A DNA stretch of 64,000 bases from CAVSJJ01 sp963728395 (GCA_963728395.1 CAVSJJ010000001.1:1-64000), one strand, 5' to 3'. Shown: positions 29,626 to 38,390, counted from the stretch's first letter. The notes: generated by a model not told the origin, from the letters alone. Numbers and translations: made by a program.

Positions 29626-30426
29626 CCGCGCGGGTGGCTCGGGCCGGTGCAGGGACGAGGCATAGAGGCACAGCGTTGCGGCCATCGCGAGGTTGAGCGA
29701 CTCCGCGTGTCCACGGATCGGGACGGCGACGACGTCATCGCAGGCCGAGCGGACCCGCTCGTCCAGCCCCCAGGCCTCGTTGCCGAGGACCCACGCGTGC
29801 GCCGGGGCGAGGTCGGCCTCGGGCAGTGACGTCGAGCCCGCGGCGTCGGCGGCGAGGAGGCGGATGCCGTGCGAGCGCAACGCCCCCAACGTCTCCTCGA
29901 GGTCGAGCCCCGTGACGACCGGCAGGTGGAAGATCGAGCCGGCCGTCGACCGGACGACCTTGGGGGCGTGGACGTCGACGGATGCCTTGCTGACCAGGAC
30001 CGCGTCGGCCCCGAGCGCGTCGGCGCCACGGATGACCGTGCCGGCGTTGCCCGGGTCGCGCACGTGCGCGAGGACGACGAGGAGCCGGGGAGCGGCGGCC
30101 AGGACGTCGGCGAGCGAGGTGGGCGCGTCGCGCAGGACGGCGAGCAGCCCCTGCGGGCTGTCGGTCCCGGAGAGGGCGACCATGACCTCGTCGCTCACCT
30201 CGTGGAGCCACAGCCGCGCCTCGCTGGCGACCTCGACGATCTCGCGGTGCCGCTCGGCGGCGTCGGCGGTGACGTACACGTCGAGGACCCGCTCCGCGGC
30301 ATACCGCACGGCCTCGCGGACCCCCTGCGGCCCGTCGACGACGAACCGACCGGTCCGGACACGGACCGCGCGCCGGGCGAGCGCCCGGACCGACCGGACC
30401 CGATCGGATCGGGGGTTGGTCAGCAC
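29623..30426 (-). CDS. SpoU/TrmH-family RNA 2'-O-methyltransferase
   Basis: A 267-residue SPOUT methyltransferase that puts a 2'-O-methyl group on a tRNA or 23S rRNA ribose using SAM. The knot-fold motifs are VRDPGNAGTVIRGADALGAD (motif 1), ANEA-type WVLGNEAWGLDE (motif 2) and VPIRGHAESLNLAMAATLCL (motif 3). An N-terminal substrate-binding region (FVVDGPQGVREAVRYA) resembles RlmB-type enzymes. The exact target base is unknown. It lies 49 bases after rplT, in the order usual for actinobacteria. Confidence 0.9.
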   Translation of the reverse strand: MLTNPRSDRVRSVRALARRAVRVRTGRFVVDGPQGVREAVRYAAERVLDVYVTADAAERHREIVEVASEARLWLHEVSDEVMVALSGTDSPQGLLAVLRDAPTSLADVLAAAPRLLVVLAHVRDPGNAGTVIRGADALGADAVLVSKASVDVHAPKVVRSTAGSIFHLPVVTGLDLEETLGALRSHGIRLLAADAAGSTSLPEADLAPAHAWVLGNEAWGLDERVRSACDDVVAVPIRGHAESLNLAMAATLCLYASSLHRPEPPAR

Positions 30427-30475
30427 GAGGGCTCCCGGCGCGCGGTGGATGGTGCGGTGCCGCGAGGGTTCCGGC

Positions 30476-30847
30476 TCAGCCGGCGGCCTGCGCGGGGACG
30501 TTGGCGCGGGCGATCTCGACGAGCGCGGCGAACGCGGGCTCGTCGTTGACGGCGAGCTCGGCGAGCATCCGACGGTCGACCTCGACGTCGGCGGCCTTGA
30601 GGCCCTGGATGAACCGGTTGTACGTCATCCCGTTCGCGCGGGCCGCGGCGTTGATCCGCTGGATCCACAGCCGACGGAAGTCGCCCTTGCGGGCCCGCCG
30701 GTCGCGGTAGGCGTAGCCGAGGCTGTGCTGGACCTGCTCCTTGGCCTTGCGGTAGAGGCGGGACCGCTGGCCCCGGTAGCCGCTGGCGCGCTCGAGAACG
30801 ACCCGGCGCTTCTTCTGGGCGTTGACCGCCCGCTTCACGCGTGCCAC
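30476..30847 (-). CDS. rplT: Ribosomal protein bL20
   Basis: A 123-residue L20, an early 23S-binding assembly protein. MARVKRAVNAQKKRR and the YRDRRARKGDFRRLWIQRIN stretch are diagnostic. It starts at a GTG with an AAGGAG site and is the third gene of infC-rpmI-rplT. L20 often represses this operon by binding its leader; see the leader entry. Confidence 0.97.
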   Translation of the reverse strand: MARVKRAVNAQKKRRVVLERASGYRGQRSRLYRKAKEQVQHSLGYAYRDRRARKGDFRRLWIQRINAAARANGMTYNRFIQGLKAADVEVDRRMLAELAVNDEPAFAALVEIARANVPAQAAG

Positions 30848-30931
30848 GTGAGTACTCCTTGCATGTGCAGTGCTGGTTCGACGGGGTGGCCCGCGGCGCT
30901 CAGCTGGGAGCGGCGGCGCGGACGGGGCGGG

Positions 30932-31126
30932 TCACTTGCCGAGGAGGCGCTTGACCTTGGAGGTGTCGGCGGGGCTGACGACAACGTCGTTGCTGAGCCG
31001 CCGCGCCTTCTGGGGGGTCTTCTCGTGGAACTTGTGGACGTGGCCGGCCTGCTGCCGCATGACCTTGCCGGAGCCGGTGATGCGGAAGCGCTTCTTGGCG
31101 CCGCTGTGGGTCTTGTTCTTCGGCAT
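30932..31126 (-). CDS. rpmI: Ribosomal protein bL35
   Basis: A 64-residue L35: MPKNKTHSGAKKRFRITGSG at the start and a Lys-rich RRLSNDVVVSPADTSKVKRL end. The ATG at 31126 is chosen because it gives the family start and follows an AAGGAG site; the frame stays open far upstream, but that part is not conserved. Second gene of the infC operon. Confidence 0.97.
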   Translation of the reverse strand: MPKNKTHSGAKKRFRITGSGKVMRQQAGHVHKFHEKTPQKARRLSNDVVVSPADTSKVKRLLGK

Positions 31127-31184
31127 GAGGCCGATCTCCTTCGTGGGTGGTGCGGGTGGTGCGAGCTGGGGGTATGCCGTGCGC

Positions 31185-31898
31185 TCACTCGGCCGCGTCG
31201 GCGGCGGGCGCGTCGGCGGCGGCCGCGTCGGCGGCGGCCGCGTCGGCGGCGGGCGCGTCGGCGGCGGCCGCGTCGGCGGGGACCTCGGTCGTCGGCTCGG
31301 CCGGCTCGTCGCCCTGGGCGGGCTCCGGATGGCGGCTCGAGGCGGCGGCCTCATCGCGGCGGCGGCGCTGCTCGGCGCGGGCCTCGGACTTCTTCTTCGT
31401 CGGGGCGAGAACCATGATCATGTTGCGGCCGTCCTGCTTGGGCGCCGACTCGACCGTGCCCAGCTCGAGGACGTCCTCGGCGAGGCGCTGGAGCAGTCGG
31501 AAGCCCAGCTCGGGTCGGGACTGCTCCCGCCCGCGGAACATGATCGTCACCTTGACCTTGTCGCCGCCCTTGAGGAACCGCTCGACGTGGCCCTTCTTCG
31601 TGCCGTAGTCGTGCGGGTCGATCTTGGGGCGGAGCTTGATCTCCTTGATGACCGTGTTGACCTGGTTCTTGCGTGCTTCTCGGGCCTTCATGGCGGCTTC
31701 GTACTTGTACTTGCCGAAGTCCATGAGCTTGGCGACCGGGGGCTTCGCCATGGGGGCGACCTCGACGAGATCGAGATCCGCCTCCGCGGCGAGGCGCAGC
31801 GCGTCCTCGACGCGCACGATGCCCACCTGCTCGCCGTTGGGGCCGACCAACCGCACCTCGGGAACCCGGATGCGGTCGTTGATGCGAGGCTCGCTGAT
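31185..31898 (-). CDS. infC: Translation initiation factor IF-3 with AUC start
   Basis: IF-3 of 237 residues, which binds the 30S subunit and checks start codons. The protein begins SEPRINDRIRVPEVRLVG and has the two IF-3 domains linked by a Lys/Arg-rich helix (KNQVNTVIKEIKLRPKID). No ATG, GTG or TTG fits the conserved start. An ATC codon at 31896-31898, 7 bases after a perfect AAGGAG, does, so it uses a non-canonical AUC start as infC genes typically do, allowing self-repression. The C-terminus carries a non-conserved tail of about 70 residues that is rich in charge and then in Ala/Asp repeats. Confidence 0.93.
   Translation of the reverse strand: MSEPRINDRIRVPEVRLVGPNGEQVGIVRVEDALRLAAEADLDLVEVAPMAKPPVAKLMDFGKYKYEAAMKAREARKNQVNTVIKEIKLRPKIDPHDYGTKKGHVERFLKGGDKVKVTIMFRGREQSRPELGFRLLQRLAEDVLELGTVESAPKQDGRNMIMVLAPTKKKSEARAEQRRRRDEAAASSRHPEPAQGDEPAEPTTEVPADAAAADAPAADAAAADAAAADAPAADAAE
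31192..31281 (-). repeat. 15-base tandem repeats in infC 3' end
   Basis: Six adjacent units of GCCGCGTCGGCGGCG type (two begin GGC, the last ends GGG) encode five-residue DAAAA/DAPAA repeats at the IF-3 C-terminus. Confidence 0.85.
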
Positions 31899-32148
31899 AG
31901 TGGTACTCCTTCGTCGGAACTGGGGCCGACCGCACCGACGAGAAGAGGCTCCTCGCCGCCGACGCGCGAGAAGCCTCACCGAGTCATCGACCCGCGGCGC
32001 CGACTGCTCGCGACCACCCCTAGCAGGGCGTCGCGACGAGCGTCGCAGACCGTTGAAAGACCCGGCGACCCGAGGGTCGGCGCGGGTGGAAGCGAGGCTT
32101 CTCTTGCATGCCGCCCCGCATGGGACGGCCGGTCAGCAGCCAAGGCTA
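31899..32148 (-). promoter_or_regulatory. infC operon leader with switchable stems
   Basis: About 240 bases of untranslated leader follow a promoter with TTCGAG (-35), 18 bases and TAGCCT (-10, 32143-32148). Read on the minus strand, AGAAGCCTC (32094-32102) and GAGGCTTCT (31969-31977) are fully complementary over a long loop. A third segment, GGAGCCTCTTCTC (31940-31952), can pair with the same middle segment over 6 bases. Two mutually exclusive stems of this kind suggest attenuation, perhaps by L20 or L35 binding. Nothing protein-coding is seen from 31980 to 32324. Confidence 0.5.
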
Positions 32149-32324
32149 CCAGCGCCGGCGGCATACCTCGAATCCGCCCGCCCCGGGGTCCGCACTTTCC
32201 CGCCCGATACACGCCACGCTGACGAGGCAAGACTTCTCTTCCCTTGCCCGGCAGGTGTTTCTAACTCCGGGCGGAAAAGTTCGGCGGGGACGACGCAGGA
32301 CGGGACGACGGCGGGGGCCGGGGG

Positions 32325-33113
32325 TCAGACGATCCGGAAGGCGAGGCCGTCGACGCGGGCCCGGAACTCGCCGTCGGCGGCCAGGCGCTCCCCGACCCGG
32401 GTCGCGACGGCGCGGACGGCCTCGGGGTCCAGGCCCGGGCGCAGGGTGAGGACGACGCCCAGAACGCCCCGGCCCGCCGGCCGCCCCTCCTCGACGTCGT
32501 GCTCGACGACGTCCTCCTCGACGAGGACGGCCCGGGTCACCGACCCGGAGACGAAGGGGTCGAGGTGCGGTGGTAGCCAGTCCCGCTCCTGGGCGAGGGC
32601 CCAGACCATCGACGAGCGCAGCACCGCACTCGCCGGTCCGGCGACGTCGATGACGATGACGTCGCACGACTCGGTCACCGCCGCCCGTCCCGCACGAGCC
32701 GCCGACACCGGGACCGGGCGGGCGGCCGGGTCCCAGCGAGCCAGGCTCTCGAGACTGGTGAATACCGGCAGCGCCCGCTGCCCGTCCGCAGCGACGAGGG
32801 TCACCGACGCCATGTCGGCCCGGTTGTCGGCGGGGCGGCCACCCACCTCGCCCGACTCGGCCAAGCGGGCGAGGACGGGCACGAGGAAGCGTGCCCCGCG
32901 GACCGCCGCCATGACGGCCGCCTCGTCGCCACCCTCCGCCAGCGCGGCGGCCAGCTCGGGGTCGGCGGCGCCGACATCGGCCCCGGCGTCGCTGGAGGAG
33001 AGCACCCGGTCGCTCCACGGCACGCCCGCGGAGTCCCGGTGGGCGTGCTCGGGCCCGGACCGGTCACCGCCGGTATGCCGCGGCCCCGGCCCCCCGTCCG
33101 CCCCGCCGGTCAC
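32325..33113 (-). CDS. SseB-family protein
   Basis: A 262-residue protein resembling the SseB N-terminal domain family (DELAAALAEG-type opening, FLVPVLARL, ASVTLVAADGQRALPVFTSL, then AVTESCDVIVIDVAGPASAV). The function of this family is not known. It is coupled to priA: its GTG overlaps the priA stop. Such a gene at the end of the his operon is common in Micrococcales (from memory, not checked). No hisF is present here. Confidence 0.7.
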   Translation of the reverse strand: MTGGADGGPGPRHTGGDRSGPEHAHRDSAGVPWSDRVLSSSDAGADVGAADPELAAALAEGGDEAAVMAAVRGARFLVPVLARLAESGEVGGRPADNRADMASVTLVAADGQRALPVFTSLESLARWDPAARPVPVSAARAGRAAVTESCDVIVIDVAGPASAVLRSSMVWALAQERDWLPPHLDPFVSGSVTRAVLVEEDVVEHDVEEGRPAGRGVLGVVLTLRPGLDPEAVRAVATRVGERLAADGEFRARVDGLAFRIV

Positions 33114-33859
33114 GCGCGGCCCGCGACGTCGAGCGCCTCGGGCAGGGTGAACGCGCCCCGGTAGAGAGCCGAGCCGACGATCGCCCCCTCGACACCCGCG
33201 GGGACGAGCCCCCGGATCGCCGCGATGTCCTCGAGCGTGGAGACCCCACCGGAGGCGACGACGGGTCGCTCGGTACGGGCGCACACATCGGCCAGGAGGG
33301 CGAGGTTGGGGCCTTGGAGCATTCCGTCCTTGGCGACGTCGGTGACGACGTAGCGGGCGCATCCCTGCGCGTCGAGCCGCGCCAGGGTCTCCCAGAGGTC
33401 GCCCCCCTCGCTGGTCCAGCCCCGGGCGGCGAGGGTGGTGCCCCGCACGTCGAGGCCGACGGCGACCCGGTCCCCGTGCTCGGCGATGGCCCGCGCCGTC
33501 CACGCCGGGTCCTCGAGGGCGGCGGTGCCGAGGTTGACCCGCCGGCAGCCCGTCGCCAGGGCCCGCTCGAGCGACTCCCCGTCGCGGATGCCGCCGCTCA
33601 TCTCGACGTCGATGTCGAGCCGGCCGACGATCTCGGCGAGCAGGTCGGCGTTGGAGCCTCGGCCGAACGCCGCATCGAGGTCGACGAGGTGGAGCCACCG
33701 CGAACCCTGCTCCTGCCAGGCCAGGGCGGCGGCGACCGGGTCACCGAACTCGCCACCGCTGCCGGCGACGCCCTGGACGAGCTGGACGGCGCGGCCGTTG
33801 GCCACGTCGACCGCCGGCAGCAGCTCGAGGGTCGGCGCGTCGGATGCGATGTGGGTCAT
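33110..33859 (-). CDS. priA: Phosphoribosyl isomerase A (HisA/PriA)
   Basis: A 249-residue TIM-barrel isomerase. It opens LELLPAVDVANGRAVQLVQG and has the catalytic Asp there, the second catalytic Asp in VTDVAKDGMLQGPN, and the phosphate sites MSGGIRDG and VVASGGVSTLEDI. Actinobacteria usually have the dual-function PriA, which serves both histidine (HisA) and tryptophan (TrpF) synthesis; the dual role is inference here. The ATG follows GGAGGAGAG. Confidence 0.92.
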   Translation of the reverse strand: MTHIASDAPTLELLPAVDVANGRAVQLVQGVAGSGGEFGDPVAAALAWQEQGSRWLHLVDLDAAFGRGSNADLLAEIVGRLDIDVEMSGGIRDGESLERALATGCRRVNLGTAALEDPAWTARAIAEHGDRVAVGLDVRGTTLAARGWTSEGGDLWETLARLDAQGCARYVVTDVAKDGMLQGPNLALLADVCARTERPVVASGGVSTLEDIAAIRGLVPAGVEGAIVGSALYRGAFTLPEALDVAGRA

Positions 33860-33961
33860 GACTCTCCTCCGGTCCAGATGCGGTCTCCAGTCTGCCGAGC
33901 CGCCCGCCGCTCGCGTCGGGCGCGTCCGTCCCTCAGCCCTCGTCGTCGCGACCACGCTCCG

Positions 33962-34603
33962 TCAGAGCGAGCGCACCCAGTTCCCGAGGAGGGCGAGGCC
34001 GGCCTCGCCCGACTTCTCGGGGTGGAACTGGGTCGCGGCGAGCGGCCCGTTCTCGACGGCGGCGACGAACCGCCCGCCGTGGACGGCATACGTCACCAGG
34101 GGGGCGCGGGCGGCGAAGCTCCCGGTCGGCTCGGCCATCGTCCACTCGGGCACGGCATACGAGTGGACGAAGTAGAAGCGCTCGTGCTCGACCCCCGCGA
34201 AGAGCTGCGAGCCCTCGGCGACCTCGACGCAGGACCAGCCCATGTGCGGGACGACGTCGGCGGTGAGCCGAGAGACGGTCCCCGGCCACTGGGCCATCCC
34301 CTCCTGCGGGGCCTCGCTCGGCTCGGTCGACCCCTCGAACATCACCTGGAGACCGACGCACACCCCGAGGACCGGACGGCCGCCGGCGAGGCGCCGGTCG
34401 ATGACCCGTGGGCCGTCGGCGGCGCGCAGCCCGGCCATGCAGGCATGGAAGTTCCCGACGCCCGGCACGAAGAGGCCGTCGGCGGCCTGCGCGGCATCCA
34501 CGTCGCCGGTCAGCGTCACGTCGGCCCCGACCCGTTCGAGGGCACGCACCGCCGAGCGGACGTTGCCACTGCCGTAGTCGAAGACGACGACGCGTGGGCT
34601 CAC
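33962..34603 (-). CDS. hisH: Imidazole glycerol phosphate synthase glutaminase subunit
   Basis: A 213-residue class I glutaminase that feeds ammonia to HisF. The nucleophile elbow is GVCVGLQVMFEG with the catalytic Cys, the His-Glu pair is in ATQFHPEKSG, and the opening VVVFDYGSGNVRSAVRALE is typical. The GTG start overlaps the stop of the upstream unknown gene (GTGA). About 100 bases separate it from priA. HisF, its partner, is not in the window. Confidence 0.95.
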   Translation of the reverse strand: MSPRVVVFDYGSGNVRSAVRALERVGADVTLTGDVDAAQAADGLFVPGVGNFHACMAGLRAADGPRVIDRRLAGGRPVLGVCVGLQVMFEGSTEPSEAPQEGMAQWPGTVSRLTADVVPHMGWSCVEVAEGSQLFAGVEHERFYFVHSYAVPEWTMAEPTGSFAARAPLVTYAVHGGRFVAAVENGPLAATQFHPEKSGEAGLALLGNWVRSL

Positions 34604-35232
34604 CGCGCTCCCTCGCCGAGGCCGGCACGGTGGGCAGCGTCGTCGGCGACGAGGGCGTCGAAGGCGCGCACCGACCGCTCGGTCGGCTCGACGAGCCGGT
34701 CCTCGGCGCAGGCCCCGGACAGCAGGAGGTCCTCGCCCGGGAGACCGAGGAGTCGGATGACCTCGACGAGCAACTCGAGCGCTCGACCGGAGGGGTTCTT
34801 GACCGTCGAGACGATCGCCCCGGGCCGGGTCCGGGCACCGGCGGCCGCGATGAGCTGGTCGGGGGCGAGCAGCGGCAGGTCGGGAGCCCGGCGTATGCCG
34901 TGCCCCGGCTCCCAGACGAGCCAGCGCTGGTCGCGACGCAGCCTCCCCCGCTGGACGCTGACGACGCCACGGTTGGTCATGACGAAGAAGCCGATGGCGG
35001 GCCGGGCGCCGCTGGGCACCGGCCGGGCGGCCAGCATCTCGAGCCCGATGTCGTACGGCGCGGCGGCCCGGGAACGCTCCTCGGCGAGGGTCACCCCGGT
35101 CCAGCCGCCGTCGAGGGCGCTGACGTGGGTGGCGACGAGGCCGCGGCGTGCCCAGCGGGAGACCCGGTCCGCCCCACCCCGCACGAGGAGGAGGCCGTGA
35201 CCGGCGCCGGTGTCGTGACCGCGGTGCGCCAT
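34600..35232 (-). CDS. Unknown protein within histidine operon
   Basis: About 210 residues, not recognised. Notable segments are GLLLVRGGADRVSRWARRGL, AIGFFVMTNRGVVSVQRGRL and LIAAAGARTRPGAIVSTVKN. It looks like a compact alpha/beta protein with no membrane segment. It is tightly packed between hisB and hisH (GTGA overlap with hisH), so it is expressed with the pathway. The start is uncertain: the ATG at 35232 (MAHRGHDTG) or a GTG at 35247 that overlaps the hisB stop; neither has a good ribosome binding site. Confidence 0.7.
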   Translation of the reverse strand: MAHRGHDTGAGHGLLLVRGGADRVSRWARRGLVATHVSALDGGWTGVTLAEERSRAAAPYDIGLEMLAARPVPSGARPAIGFFVMTNRGVVSVQRGRLRRDQRWLVWEPGHGIRRAPDLPLLAPDQLIAAAGARTRPGAIVSTVKNPSGRALELLVEVIRLLGLPGEDLLLSGACAEDRLVEPTERSVRAFDALVADDAAHRAGLGEGAR

Positions 35233-35236
35233 GGCG

Positions 35237-35857
35237 TCAGAGTGCACCCTTCGCGCTCGGGACTCCGCTGACCCGCGGGTCGACGGCGACGGCCGTCCGC
35301 AGCGCGCGGGCCAGCGCCTTGAACTGGGCCTCGACGATGTGGTGCGGGTCCCGGCCGGCGAGGACCCGCACGTGGAGGGCGAGCCCGGCGTTCATCGCGA
35401 AGGACTCGAGGACGTGCCGGGTGAGCGACCCGACGTACGAGCCGCCGATGACGACATAGGCCTGCCCGTCGGGCTCGCCGGTGTGGACGACATAGGGACG
35501 GCCGGCGACGTCGACGACGGCCTGGACGAGGGCCTCGTCGAGGGGGACGGTCGCGTCGCCGAAGCGGACGATCCCGCGCTTGTCGCCGAGCGCCTCCCGC
35601 ACCCCCTGACCGAGGACGATCGCCACGTCCTCGACCGTGTGGTGGGCGTCGACGGCGAGGTCGCCCGTGGCCGAGACCCGCAGGTCGATGAGCGAGTGCT
35701 TGGCGAGGCTGAGCAGCATGTGGTCATAGAACGGCACGCCGGTGTCGACCTCGCCCCGGCCGGAGCCGTCGAGGTCGAGGCTGACCTTGACCGAGCTCTC
35801 CGAGGTCTCGCGGGTGAGGTCCGCCGTGCGGTGGGCGGCGGCGGTCACGTCGCTCAC
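35237..35857 (-). CDS. hisB: Imidazoleglycerol-phosphate dehydratase
   Basis: A 206-residue manganese-dependent dehydratase of the histidine pathway. The two HHTVED/HHIVEA metal motifs are present (DAHHTVEDVAIVLG and DPHHIVEAQFKALARAL), with the FYDHML box in between. It is the dehydratase-only form, without the phosphatase domain of enterobacteria. The GTG start overlaps the hisC stop. Confidence 0.97.
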   Translation of the reverse strand: MSDVTAAAHRTADLTRETSESSVKVSLDLDGSGRGEVDTGVPFYDHMLLSLAKHSLIDLRVSATGDLAVDAHHTVEDVAIVLGQGVREALGDKRGIVRFGDATVPLDEALVQAVVDVAGRPYVVHTGEPDGQAYVVIGGSYVGSLTRHVLESFAMNAGLALHVRVLAGRDPHHIVEAQFKALARALRTAVAVDPRVSGVPSAKGAL

Positions 35858-36975
35858 GGTGTTCCCTCCCTCGTGCGGTCCGACATGAGCTCGGCGAGGG
35901 CGTCGAGGAACTGCGTCGTCTCCTCGGGCGTGCCTGCCGTAACACGAAGATAGTGGGAGATTCCCACATCTCGGACGAGAACGCCCCGATCGAGCAGGGC
36001 GAGCCACATCTCGTGGCTGTCCTCGAGCCCGCCGAACAGGACGAAGTTGGCGTCGCTCGGCACCGGCTCCAGCCCGAGGGACGGGAGCGTCGAGACGATC
36101 CGGTCGCGCTGGTCCTTGATGACTCCGACGGTGCGCAGCATGGCGTCGGCGTGGCGCAGTGCGGCCAGGGCAACCGCCTGGGTGAGCGTGGACAGGTGGT
36201 ACGGCAGCCGGACGAGTCGGAGGGCGTTGACGAGCTCGGGGTCGGCGGCGAGGTAACCCAGCCGTCCCCCGGCCAGCGCGAAGGCCTTGCTCATCGTCCG
36301 GGTGACGACGAGCCGGGGCCGGCCCTCAAGGAGGGTGAGCGCGCTGGGCGTCCCCTCGCGGGCGAACTCGGCATAGGCCTCGTCGACGACGACGATGGCG
36401 CGCGGCGCAGCCTCGTAGACCGCCTCGACGACGGCCAGGGACAACGCGGTACCGGTCGGGTTGTTCGGCGAGCAGAGGAAGACGACGTTGGGGTCGGCGT
36501 CCTTGGCCTGGCGGGCCGCCGACGCCGGGTCGAGGTCGAACCTGCCGCTGCCTGGCACCCCGCGCAGCCCGTCGACCCATCCGGTGCCGCTCGTCGAGGT
36601 GATGATCGGGTGCATCGAGTACGCGGGGGTGAAGCCGAGGGCGACCCGACCCGAGCCGCCGAACGCCTGGAGCAGGTGGAGCAGGACCTCGTTGGACCCG
36701 TTGGCCGCCCAGACCTGCTCGGGCTGCACGGCGGTGCCGGAGCGGCAGAGGTATGCCGCGAGCGCCTGCCGCAGCGCCGCGAACTCCCGGTCGGGGTAGC
36801 GGTTGAGGCCCGGCACGACGGCGGCGACGCCGGCGACGATGTCGGAGACGACCTCGGTGGGCACGGGGTAGGAGTTCTCGTTCGTGTTGAGGGCCACCGG
36901 CACCTCGAGCTGCGGGGCGCCGTACGGCGTGAGGCCGCGCAGATCCCCCCGCATGAGGTCGTCGATCTGGGTCAT
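35854..36975 (-). CDS. hisC: Histidinol-phosphate aminotransferase
   Basis: A 373-residue class I/II PLP aminotransferase. NENSYPVP at the N-terminus, SPNNPTGTALS, VVVDEAYAEFA and the PLP lysine in TRTMSKAFALAGGRLGYL are visible; the C-terminal Arg lies in HYLRVTAGTPEE. Start ATG at 36975, after an AAGGA site; the long open frame upstream overlaps hisD and is not real. Second gene of the his operon, 70 bases after hisD. Confidence 0.96.
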   Translation of the reverse strand: MTQIDDLMRGDLRGLTPYGAPQLEVPVALNTNENSYPVPTEVVSDIVAGVAAVVPGLNRYPDREFAALRQALAAYLCRSGTAVQPEQVWAANGSNEVLLHLLQAFGGSGRVALGFTPAYSMHPIITSTSGTGWVDGLRGVPGSGRFDLDPASAARQAKDADPNVVFLCSPNNPTGTALSLAVVEAVYEAAPRAIVVVDEAYAEFAREGTPSALTLLEGRPRLVVTRTMSKAFALAGGRLGYLAADPELVNALRLVRLPYHLSTLTQAVALAALRHADAMLRTVGVIKDQRDRIVSTLPSLGLEPVPSDANFVLFGGLEDSHEMWLALLDRGVLVRDVGISHYLRVTAGTPEETTQFLDALAELMSDRTREGTP

Positions 36976-37045
36976 CGGGTCGGTCCTTGTCTTCTCGGCA
37001 GGCGGGGCGGCGTGGGCCCGCGGGGTCAGAGGATGCCGCGCTCGC

Positions 37046-38377
37046 TCACCCGAGCTCGGGCAGTCGGGCGATGATCGCCTCGCCGTGGGCGGGCAGGTCC
37101 TCGGCCCGGGCGAGGGTGACGACGTGGCCCCCGACCTCGCGCAGCGCGGCCTCCGTGTAGTCGACGACATGGATGCCGCGCAGGAAGGACTGGACCGACA
37201 GGCCGCTGCTGTGGGTGGCGCTCCCGCCGGTGGGCAGGACGTGGTTGGACCCCGCGGCGTAGTCGCCGAGGGAGACCGGCGCATAGGGCCCGACGAAGAT
37301 CGCCCCCGCATTACGGACCCGGCCCGCGACGAGCGCGGCGTCCCGGGTCTGGATCTCGAGGTGCTCCGCGGCATACGCGTCGACGACGGCGATCCCCGCG
37401 GCGAGGTCGTCGACGAGGACGATCGCCGACTGCGGCCCGGCCACGGCCTGGGCCACCCGCTCGGTGTGCTTGGTGGCGGCGACCCGGCGCTCGAGCGCCG
37501 CGGCGACCCGGTCGGCGAGCTCGGCGCTGTCGGTGACCAGGACCGCCGCGGCCATCGGGTCGTGCTCGGCCTGGGAGACCAGGTCGGCGGCGACGTGCTC
37601 GGGGTCCGCGGTGGCGTCGGCGAGGACGGCGACCTCGGTGGGGCCGGCCTCGGCGTCGATCCCGATGAGCCCCTTGAGCAGGCGCTTGGCGGCGGCGACG
37701 TAGATGTTGCCCGGGCCGGTGACCATGCCGACCGGCTCGCACTCGACCCCCGCGCCGTCGGCGGCGTCCACGAATCCGTAGGCGAAGGCCGCGACGGCCT
37801 GGGCGCCGCCGACGGCATAGACCTCGTCCACGTCGAGGAGGGCGCAGGCGGCGAGGACGCTCGGGTGGGGCCAGCCGTCGTGGTCGCGCTGCGGCGGGGA
37901 GGCGACGGCCACCGAGCCGACGCCGGCGAGCTGGGCCGGGACGACGTTCATGACGACGCTGCTGGGATAGACGGCCAGGCCGCCGGGCACATAGAGCCCG
38001 ACCCGGTCGACCGGCACCCAGCGCTCGGTCACGGTACCCCCGTCGGTGACGACCGTCGTCGTGTCGGCGCGTCGCTGGTCGGCGTGGACGAGCCGGGCCC
38101 GGCGGACGGCCTCCTCGAGCGCCTCCCGGACGGCGGGGTCGAGCCGGTCGAGCGCGGCGGCGAGGACCTCCCCGGGGACCCGCAGCGCGGGGGGTCGGAT
38201 GCCGTCGAACCGCTCGGCCGCGGCATACAGGGCCTCGGCGCCTCGGTCCCGGACGTCGTCGCAGATCGGGCGGACCGCGGCCAGGGCCGCCTCGACGTCG
38301 ACCTCCGCGCGGGGGAGCACGCCGCGCAGCTCGCGGCGGCCGAGGGCGCGGCCGCGCAGGTCGAGCACGGGAATCAT
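37046..38377 (-). CDS. hisD: Histidinol dehydrogenase
   Basis: A 443-residue zinc enzyme for the last two oxidations of histidine synthesis. VGLYVPGGLAVYPSSVVMN, GPGNIYVAAAKRLL, GIDAEAGPTEVAVLAD and SQAEHDPMA are family signatures, including the metal-binding His and catalytic Glu-His region (HTERV, AEHLEIQT). First gene of the his operon; the ATG lies 7 bases after a TACACT box, so probably leaderless. Confidence 0.97.
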   Translation of the reverse strand: MIPVLDLRGRALGRRELRGVLPRAEVDVEAALAAVRPICDDVRDRGAEALYAAAERFDGIRPPALRVPGEVLAAALDRLDPAVREALEEAVRRARLVHADQRRADTTTVVTDGGTVTERWVPVDRVGLYVPGGLAVYPSSVVMNVVPAQLAGVGSVAVASPPQRDHDGWPHPSVLAACALLDVDEVYAVGGAQAVAAFAYGFVDAADGAGVECEPVGMVTGPGNIYVAAAKRLLKGLIGIDAEAGPTEVAVLADATADPEHVAADLVSQAEHDPMAAAVLVTDSAELADRVAAALERRVAATKHTERVAQAVAGPQSAIVLVDDLAAGIAVVDAYAAEHLEIQTRDAALVAGRVRNAGAIFVGPYAPVSLGDYAAGSNHVLPTGGSATHSSGLSVQSFLRGIHVVDYTEAALREVGGHVVTLARAEDLPAHGEAIIARLPELG

Positions 38378-38384
38378 GCCCCCG

Positions 38385-38390
38385 AGTGTA
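38385..38390 (-). promoter_or_regulatory. -10 box of his operon
   Basis: TACACT on the minus strand, 7 bases before the hisD ATG; no ribosome binding site is seen, so the message is probably leaderless. Confidence 0.5.
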
